In this document: one piece after another, positions 56,440-64,000 of the stretch | Layout: the number at the start of each line of letters is the position of its first letter | Numbering within the stretch: position 1 is the stretch's first letter | Assembly (NCBI RefSeq): GCF_004193775.1 | Contig: NC_041005.1 | Span: forward strand, 18,323,865-18,387,864 | DNA: 64,000 nt | Direction: 5' to 3' | Origin: Glycine soja | Taxonomy: Eukaryota; Streptophyta; Magnoliopsida; Fabales; Fabaceae | Notes under the pieces: model-generated | What the model saw: only the letters and a program-made list of their open reading frames with translations | What the model was told of the DNA's origin: nothing | Databases searched by the model: none | Program-made: the position numbers and the translations under genes

Positions 56440-57740
56440 TCGCTTGTTGAATCCTAACATTGACAAGTGACACCACACATGGGGCAATTTTGAAAGTTGT
56501 TGTTAGATGTCTCTAATGACTCATCGGGATTTTCAAGTTTATGCCATTATTGTAAATCACAGTTACAATGCTAAATAAAATGGATAAATTTGACATCTTT
56601 GTCCCTCATCCTTTCGTAATTACATCTTTGCTTCCACTGGAATGTGGGTGCAAGCAGTTGGTTTGTTTGCTCAAGCGACCTGCGCTTCTGAGTTTGGACT
56701 TCCAAGACCGTTCAATCAGAAATTAATTGTGCTACACATTCGGTGAGGGTGCCGTAAACGATGAGTAAAGCAAAAAAAAAAGTTCAAAAAGAAAAAGGAA
56801 AAAAACATTTGATTGACTGTGTTTTCAAGTAAAATATAGACGTTCATGTGACCTCATTTTATCATTCCAGAAAGTTTGTCTTTTTTTAGAGAGAAGTGAG
56901 TTATCAAGAATAGGAGTCATTTGACTTAACCCGTTAACTGAAAAAAAATCCTTCAACTATTTCTCGTCCTTGAAAAATTCTTTTTGCAAGAATCAAACCG
57001 CTTCTTTCATTCTTCCCTACTACAAGGTCATGACGAAAGACAACGATTGGTACCTCAAAGCCCTACACTGGGGCAATGAAAGGCATCATGCAAAAACCTC
57101 AGGCGAACCTAGGAGCAGATTAGAAGTTCTCACCCAATAGGTTCCCTGCTACAAGGTCATGACAAAAGACAAGGTTGATACCTAAAAGCCCTACACTAGG
57201 GCAATGAGGGGCACCGTGCATGAGCCTCAAACGAACCTAGGGACAAGTCAAAAGTTCTCACCGGTTGATGTTTTTAAATGAAAAAGGGGGGACAAACCTT
57301 GGGATTTCAATGGATTGATTAAATGGTTCCATTGTCATCACCCCAAAATTGTCAGGTGACTGAATCAACAGAACATACACTCTGAGGGAGTTCTCGAGGA
57401 AATTTGCAAAAGATTGGATGAGGTTGCATGAAGTATCACCTCTTTCAAAAGGATAGTCAATATGTGTTTTCCAAAAAAAATTAAATCAAAATCATAAAAT
57501 AGGGAAAGAATGTCATGAACATTGTACAACTTTCCATTACGTTGCATTGTTTTATATGAAGTTCGCATTTACCAAATTTCACGACAAAGGTTGCATGCAT
57601 CTGCATCCCTAAATATCATGTTAACTATATAGATTTCCTACATCTAATGTCCAATATTTTGAATTTGGGATGACCAGCCCTCTCAATGAGTCAATCTTAT
57701 GCTTTCTCATATGGGTGGACCCTTGGGTACTAGAACCTAT
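56440..57740 (+). other. Non-coding internal region of the second gypsy copy
   Basis: Parallels 38952-40055. It contains a partly duplicated stretch (TACAAGGTCATGAC... at about 57021 and 57152). No gene is seen. Confidence 0.5.
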
Positions 57741-57744
57741 TGCC

Positions 57745-58580
57745 TTTAGAGGACTACATGTCCTCGCCATCAGAGGGCTACACGCCCTCACCTTCAGAGG
57801 ACTACACGTCCTCACCTTCAGAGGGCTGCACGCCCTCACCTTCAAAGGGCTACACGTCCTCACCTTCAGAGGGCTACACGCCCTCGCCTTCAAAGGACTC
57901 TACGTCCTCGCCATCATAGGGCTGCATGCCCTCACCTTCAGAGGACTACACGTCCTCGCCTTCAGAGGGCTACACGCCTCACCTTCAGAGGATTGCACGC
58001 CCTCACCTTCAGAGAACTACACGTCCTCACCTTCAGAGGGTTGAAAGCCCTCGCCTTCAGAGGACTGCACGCCCTCGCCATCAAAGGGCTACACGCCCTC
58101 GCCTTCAGAGGACTCCATGTCCTCGCCATCAGAGGGCTACACGTCCTCATCTTCAGAGGACTACACGTCCTCACCTTTAGAGGACTACACGTCCTCGCCT
58201 TTAGAGGGTTGCACGCCCTCGCCTTTAGAGGACTACATGTCCTCGCCATCAGAGGGCTGCATGCCCTCGCCTTTAGAGGACTACACATCCTCACCTTTGA
58301 AGGACTACACGTCCTCGCCTTCAGAGGATTACACGTCCTCGCCTTCAGAGGGCTACATGCCCTCACCTTCAGAGGACTACACATCCTCTCCTTCAGAGGG
58401 CTGCACACCCTCGCCTTCAAAGGGTTGCACGTCCTCACCTTCAGAGGGCTGCACGCCCTCACCTTCAGAGGGTTGCACGCCCTCGCCTTCATAGGGCGAC
58501 ACGTTCTCGACTTTAGAGGGCTACACGCCCTCACCTTTAGAGGGCTATGTGTCCTCACTTTCAGTGGGCTCCACATCTGC
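57745..58580 (+). repeat. 24-bp hairpin-forming minisatellite, second gypsy copy
   Basis: About 35 units related to GAGGACTACACGTCCTCGCC plus TTCA. Each unit has an inverted arm pair, either GAGGAC/GTCCTC or GAGGGC/GCCCTC. Long open frames on both strands are a by-product of the 24-bp period. Confidence 0.9.
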
Positions 58581-58849
58581 ACCTTAAGAGAATTTAAGGT
58601 CCTCTGCCCTTAATGCTGAACCGACACTTGCGCTCCCGGGTGAGGGGCCAGTAGTTTCCCTTTATCAATTCCTTGGCCACCCTACTGATCTCGGAGGAGG
58701 GTCCACTGTGCAAGCACAACCAGAGAGGGAGGCTATCGTGCAACTACTATGCATACTGGGGCAAGATTTCATCCTTACCGTCGTAGGGAGATGAGTGCGG
58801 ATCATGCGCACCACCACAACTCCGACCTCCCCTTGCCAAAGTGTCAGTT

Positions 58850-59270
58850 GGGATTGCGCCCGCAAGACACCCAGTGGACCCGGAGGAATCCAATAGGGCC
58901 CTGGGGTTTCCAGCTCTGGTTACGGGCCTCTGTCAGTCCTACAGGGTGCCCGTCCCCCCCAGCAAGATCACGCCATCGTGACATAGGTAAGTATGCACAT
59001 CACTCAACTGATTTCTAATGTCATCTACTGTTTGTAGGGATCGCACCGGCAAGATACCCAGTGGACCCGGAGAAGTCCAACAGGGTCCTGGGGTTTCCAG
59101 CTCTGATTACAGGCCTCTATCAGTTCTACGGAGTACCCGTCCCCCCCAGCAAGGTCATCAAGCCTCCTACTAACCGAGCTTTCATCAAGGAGTACTGCAC
59201 CCCCAGGCAGGCGCAGGGCGAGACACTGCAGCAGCCAGGGGATGGCTAGCAGCGGGCAACAGACGCACCG
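58850..59270 (+). pseudogene. Remnant of a plant transposon-protein domain, partly duplicated
   Basis: The segment 59061-59249 encodes LGFPALITGLYQFYGVPVP, SKVIKPPTNRAFIKEYC and TPRQAQGE, the C-terminal end of a domain often annotated in soybean as a putative plant transposon protein. Bases 58860-58985 are a diverged copy of 59041-59160, separated from it by a 51-bp segment with GTAAGT at 58987 and TTTGTAG at 59031-59037, resembling an intron. A TAG ends the frame at 59247-59249. The N-terminal part of the domain is not found. Confidence 0.55.
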
Positions 59271-61329
59271 CCGCCACCTCCAGAGCCCCTCAGCTCATCT
59301 ACAAATGCTGGAGCGTTGCCTACGACCTGTGGCCGACCAGCAGGAGACCAAGTCCAAAGCCAAAGGTAGGCAAAAGTACTAGGCCCGTGATCGACAAGTC
59401 ATCACGCATTCGGCTCAAGACGTTAAAGAAGCCATACTAGGAGGCAACCTAGAATTGGCTACGAAGAAGCTCCCCGCGAAGTGGTTCAGGAAGGGCACCA
59501 TTGAAGAGGATTCCAGTGTGGCCCTACAAGTCGACATAGGCTTTGACAAACACCGATTCTAGAGCGTGGAACATCAATAGTTTTTGAGGCCATCAAAGAA
59601 TGGTTATTCCTCAGACAGAGACAGGGGCCGCTGAGGGATGATGAATTTCCGCACTTCCTTGGAGGAGGCGGAGCCATACAACTGGGATCGCCAAACTTGT
59701 GATTTATCCTTCATTAATGCTTTCAGTTCTTCTATTATTTTGTTATTTCTCTTGTGATCTGACATTATCTGCTTCCAATTATTATGTCCATTGTGATTAA
59801 ACTGAACATGCAGTTATCTGTCGCATTGCGAGTAATTTATCACTTTGGGCATATGGTCGTCCTTACTTTATGACGATTTGTCTGAAACACAAAAAATGTG
59901 TAGGTCTTGTGCACTTTCGTTTGCACGCCTTTTTCAAAAAGATGTGATCTCGGGCATCAGTCGTGCCCAGGTTACAAGCTATTTTTAATCTTTTGAAAAA
60001 AAAAATAACAAAAACAAACAAGAACAAAAAATATATCTTTCAGCTGAAAAGCCAGCATGCTTTTGAAAAGAAATAACTTCCAGCTTTTCTTTGAAAAAGA
60101 TTCACCGATCAAAACAAAGGGTTTTGTTGAAAAATGTGTATACACGTGAAGGGGAATGCTGTGAAAATTTTCCCGAACACCCAAAATGGACTCGGATGAA
60201 TGCATGAATTGATAAAGGAGCATATTTTGGAAACACTGGGTTGACTTAAATAGGAAAAAATGAATCATGAGCCCTAGTGTCACATGACCATAAAAACTTG
60301 ATGCTTGAGTGTCCACATGAGTGCATGCATGACTAGTTTTGCATAAAATTTTCTAATCATCATTGTTGCATGTGTATCATGGAAATAATGTGGGACATCT
60401 GCTTTATCCCTGAACCGCTAGCCAAACCGGTACCCTGACATATATCATGTCCAGCCATTCTACAAGCCTTGAGCCAAAATCCCAACTCACCATAAACCTT
60501 GACCCCGGGTGAAAATGCCCATCCTTGCCCTTGAAAGCAAAAAGGAAAGAAAAGAAAATTCTCGATCAAAAGTTGGAAGAAAGCAAAAAGAAAAAGAAAG
60601 AAAATTCCCGATCAAAGATAAGAAGAAAACAAAAGAAATACGCAGAAAGGTCTTTGGACCAGACAATATCTGAACAATACAGAGTTGTCACCACCAAACA
60701 AGAAAAGAGAGGAAACCATGACTTCAAGTGGTCCTCTCCCTTTGATCGCCAACCAAAATACTGTGCGCTAGCGACTTTTTCGCCTCGCACTAAACAAAAA
60801 CAAAAAAAAAAAGGAAAAGGCCCAAACACTCAGAGCCAAATCCCTTACCAAAACACCATTCCTGAAAAAGTCCTATTGATCCATGATCACGCATGTAATC
60901 TTTGATTTGATAGGAAATGATTTGCAAAATCAAGTCATGATATATCTATGGTTCGGAATTAGGATAAAACACTTACCTGTGTGAGATTGATACACTTCGA
61001 GTGATTTTCTTCTATTTTGTTGGACCCAGTGTTTCCTCTAAATGGTCGTTTAGAAACGAAACGCTAACATCCAAAATCTCATTTATGGTTATGAGAAAAT
61101 TTCATCAGCATACTCTCCTTCCCCCAATAGACACATTGTTTTTCATCAAAAAAGTATATGGCTCTTATCAGTTGGAGGTTTTGTTTCTTTACTAAAGCAT
61201 GTTTGCATTTTAGTGAAAAAACACCGAGACTATTTTAGTCTCACAAATTCAAGAACTACGTAGGTCTGAATTCCTCATTGGGATTGAGGATACGTAGGAG
61301 CAAAAGCCTCACTTTTGCTGACCACCCCA
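59271..61329 (+). other. Non-coding internal region of the second gypsy copy
   Basis: Fragments of open frame (59271-59700) look protein-derived but I cannot name them. Around 60525-60900 the sequence is A-rich. A single copy of the LTR hairpin motif (61257-61297) occurs here, outside any LTR. Confidence 0.45.
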
Positions 61330-62630
61330 CCTTTCACTATTGTGACCCGTGAGTTCATTGGCATATAGAGATGCGCTATACGGTAACCCGCACACACTCT
61401 TTTGCTATCCGTCAGACTCAGAGTCCGGTAGCACGCAGAGACTAACGTCGTCTCCTGCACCTTTCGCCAACCAGGAGGGAAGCGAGCTTGTTGACGCGCA
61501 GAGACTAACATAGTCTTCTGCACCTTTAGTCATCCTGAGACAACAAGTTCGATGACATGCGGGGGTACCGTATGGTTATCCGCACCTTTTTTCATCCTGA
61601 GACGGCGAGCCCGATGACATGCGGGGATACCGTATGGTTATCCGCACCTTTTGTCATCCTAAGACAACAAGTCCGATGACATGCGGGGGTAACATGTGGT
61701 TATCTAAATCTTTCGTCAACCAGGAGGCAAAGGAGCCCGTTGACGCGCAGAGACTAACATTGTCTCCTGCACCTTTTGTCAACCAGGAGGGAAGCAAGCC
61801 TGTTGACGCGCAAAGACTAGCGTCGTCTTCTGCACCTTTTGTCATCCTGAGACAGCTAGTCAGATGACATGCAGGGGTACCGTATGGTTATCCGCACCTT
61901 TTGTCATCCCGAGGCGGCGAGCCCGATGACATATGGAGGTACCGTATGGTTATCCGCATCTTTTGTCAACCAGGAGGCAAACGAGCCCATTGACGCGCAG
62001 AGACTAATGTCGTCTCCTGCACCTTTCGTCAACCAGGAGGGAAGCGAGCTTGTTAACGCACAGAGAATAACGTCATCTTCTGCACCTTTTGTCATCCTGA
62101 GAAAGCAAGTTCGATGACATGCTGGGGTACCGTATGGTTATTCGCACCTTTTTTCATCCCGAGGCGGCGAGCCTGATGACATGCGGGGGTACCGTATGGT
62201 TATCCGCACCTTTTGTCATCCTGAGACAGTAAATCCGATGATATACGGGGGTACCGTATGGTTATCTGCATCTTTCATCAACCAGGAGGCAAACGAGCCT
62301 GTTGACGCGCAGAGACTAATGTCGCCTCCTGCACCTTTCGTCAACCAGGAGGGAAGCGAGCTTGTTGACACGCAGAGACTAACGTCGTCTTCTACACCTT
62401 TTGTCATCCTGAGACAACAAGTCTGATGACATGCGGGGGTACCGTATGGTTATCCGCATCTTTCGTCAACCAGGGGCAAACGAGCCCGTTGACGCGCAGA
62501 GACTAACGTCGTCTTCTGCACCTTTTGTCATCCAGGGACAGCAAGCCGGGTGGCAGCCAGAGGTACCGTATGGTTATCCGCACCTTTCACCGACCGAGGC
62601 GAACGAGTTCGACGGTATCAGGATGATGTT
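61330..62630 (+). repeat. Satellite-like array of about 62-bp monomers with higher-order pattern
   Basis: About 20 monomers of 61-64 bp in two main classes. One is typified by GGGGGTACCGTATGGTTATC and the other by CGCAGAGACTAACGTCGTC. They share a common half (CACCTTTTGTCATCCTGAG or CACCTTTCGTCAACCAGG). The two classes alternate in runs, giving a higher-order unit of about 250-310 bp that repeats around four times. Similar open frames starting at 61619, 61869, 62181 and 62431 reflect this and are not genes. Confidence 0.85.
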
Positions 62631-62947
62631 GGTCGTCTGATTCTGATTATTCTCAAAATTTTTGCAGGCTTTTACTCTCGTCGTCCGGAGACATTCAAAC
62701 CCGACGACACACGAGATTCTTCTTTGCTGGGTGGGGATGATCGAGTTCGATAGCGCGTGGAAATGTCGTGGTTATCCCATTTTATAGCTTTCAAGACACT
62801 GAAGTTTTGATCGACGCTTCTGATGCCTTTTCTTTTCTTTCTGAATGATAGGTTCCGCTGGTTGGGATATTGATCGGCCGAATGATTCTCTGCTCGAACG
62901 AAATTAGTGTCTTATCTTTACTTCGCTTTTATCTCCAATAAAAGATA
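62631..62947 (+). other. Region between satellite array and polypurine tract
   Basis: No gene is seen; degenerate monomer traces reach about 62760. Confidence 0.4.
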
Positions 62948-62963
62948 AGTAAAGAGGGGCAAC
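62948..62963 (+). other. Polypurine tract of the second gypsy copy
   Basis: AGTAAAGAGGGGCAAC directly precedes the LTR. It would prime plus-strand synthesis. Confidence 0.7.
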
Positions 62964-64000
62964 TGTCATACCCTAATTTCGTCTGGGGACCATTGTTTGG
63001 TGGCATGCAACCTTCGCTTGATCGCCTCGAGGTACTTAACACCCATCGTTAGGTAATCCGTAAAGTTCTGCGACATTCTGGAAGTCGAAAAGAAGCATTG
63101 TTGCGCAATCCGTAAAGTTCCGCAACATTCCGGAAGTCAAAAAGAGCATTGTTGCGTAATCCATAAAGTTTTGCAACATTCTAGAAAGAAAATGGGTGTC
63201 GTTATGTAATCCATAAAGTTCTGTAACGTTTCGGGAAGAAACCGGTCAAAAACACGAAAATGGGAATGTATTTAGCAAAGTGGGGTGTTTGTAAATAAAC
63301 AGGAGTGTATTTAGCAAAGGGGGGGGGTGAACTTATGAAGATCCTCCACGTTTTGTTGGAAAATGGTTTCCAGGGCTTCCGGGGCTTTCGTAATGCTTCC
63401 GTAAAATTCCTAAAACTTTGAGTAAGCCTATTTCACTTAATATTGGTGAAAGAGAAGAGGAAAAAGAGGGAAATGAAGTCCTATATGCTTTTGTAAGGCT
63501 TCCGTAATGCTTCCGTAAAATTCCTAAAACCCTAAATAAGCATATTTCACCTAATATGGGTGAGAAGGAAGAGAAAAAAAGAAGAAAGTCAAGTCCTATA
63601 TGCTTCCGTAAGGCTGCCTAACTTTTCCGTAAATTACGAAAGAACGGGGGGTGAACTTATCAAGATGGGGATGCAAATAACAGTTTTCAAATTTTCGTAT
63701 TTGGGCCTTCCAAGACCTTGTGGAAGCGGGGTTGCTTATGGTGGAAGCAACCCAGCTCGCTTGGGCGAGCTGGGCAGCAACCTCCTCCCCCCTTTTCCTA
63801 TAAATAGGCGAATGAAGGCTGTTCCAAAGATCCCTTACCCCCTTGGCTATGCATTTCAGCTATTTTGGGTGAAAAAAATTGTTTCCGTAAAGAAAATCCA
63901 AGCAGAGGTGCTACCGTAACGCTTCCGAGACGTTTCCATGGGCAAATTCGTGAAGGTTTTCCGTCGTTCTTCACTATTCTTCATCCGTTCTTTGTTCGTT
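62964..64000 (+). repeat. Third LTR of the tandem gypsy complex (continues past the window)
   Basis: Starts TGTCATACCC and follows the middle LTR closely, with the same hairpin repeats (about 63045-63235) and TATA box (63799). It is cut by the window end after about half its length. Confidence 0.85.

Larger units (their letters stand above)
34039..64000 (+). mobile_element. Head-to-tail tandem of two gag-only gypsy elements (Ogre/Tat-like) sharing a middle LTR
   Basis: Three copies of one long LTR start at 34039, 41037 and 62964. Between them lie two internal regions (36161-41036 and about 53044-62963) with related Gag remnants and minisatellites but no RT, integrase or protease. The middle LTR is split by SIRE1 (41628-51375). 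The LTR is long (about 2.1-2.3 kb) with ends TGTCATACCC and GGTTGCGACA, and the binding site TTGGCGACTCC follows. These points, and a Gag with a CxxHx4GHx4C knuckle, suggest the Ogre/Tat branch. The third LTR runs off the window. Confidence 0.75.

Noticed and set aside
57962..58613. Long open frames (206 codons on both strands) in the minisatellite
   Set aside because: They arise from a 24-bp unit without stops; three frames are open at once and the peptides are simple 8-residue repeats.
57745..62630. CRISPR-like arrays
   Set aside because: The repeats are tandem without unique spacers, and the context is a plant retroelement.
61619..62640. Family of four related 63-82 codon ORFs
   Set aside because: They follow the higher-order repeat unit; the peptide similarity is a consequence of the DNA repeat.
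1..64000. tRNA or rRNA genes
   Set aside because: No cloverleaf with A and B boxes and no rRNA-like conserved stretch was noticed on either strand, although a systematic scan was not possible by eye.

Overview
The window reads as a transposon-packed, probably pericentromeric stretch of a legume nuclear genome, most likely soybean (Glycine). Reasons: a full-length SIRE1-type Sirevirus with its envelope-like second ORF, Ogre/Tat-like gag-only gypsy elements with a very long LTR, plant gene fragments (R2R3-MYB, long-chain alcohol oxidase, RPP13-like LRR, response regulator), and long AT-rich spacers. I see no intact ordinary host gene. Family names come from recognising motifs by eye, not from searches.

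Layout. 1-13121: the right-hand part of a CACTA (En/Spm) transposon read on the minus strand, with a TNPA-like exon, a TNP2-like transposase carrying one frameshift, five LINE 3' ends, a small AT-rich inverted-repeat element, and fragments of a fatty alcohol oxidase gene and a MYB gene. It ends in a CACTA terminus at 13121. 13371-13990: a broken response regulator. 15017-18588: a complete non-autonomous Mutator-like element with a perfect 9-bp target duplication, carrying a PB1-like gene and a GRF zinc-finger gene but no transposase. 19659-24326: a decayed Ty1/copia element (minus strand) with a solo LTR (20442-21435) nested in its RT region. 25190-29280: LRR part of a CC-NB-LRR resistance gene (minus strand), split by an LTR-like insertion at about 27171-29050. 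29316-34038: a decayed chromovirus (Ty3/gypsy, plus strand) whose 3' end is cut off by the next insertion.

34039-64000: a head-to-tail gypsy complex, LTR-internal-LTR-internal-LTR. The LTRs start at 34039, 41037 and 62964. Both internal regions encode only Gag, followed by minisatellites, and the second also has a 62-bp satellite-like array. The middle LTR is interrupted by SIRE1 (41628-51370, target duplication CACCT). SIRE1 has an uninterrupted 1577-codon gag-pol frame, a single UAG in a readthrough context, and an in-frame envelope-like ORF. Its two LTRs look the same apart from one 20-bp repeat unit, so it is the youngest insertion here and may be functional.

The most unusual signal is a 26-bp composite motif (GATGTC, 6 bases, GATGTC, 2 bases, GACATC) scattered through SIRE1: in both LTRs, in gag-pol, in the envelope-like ORF and in the 3' region, in either orientation and in more than one codon phase. 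Several other repeats in the window can form hairpins, some with compensatory changes between units.
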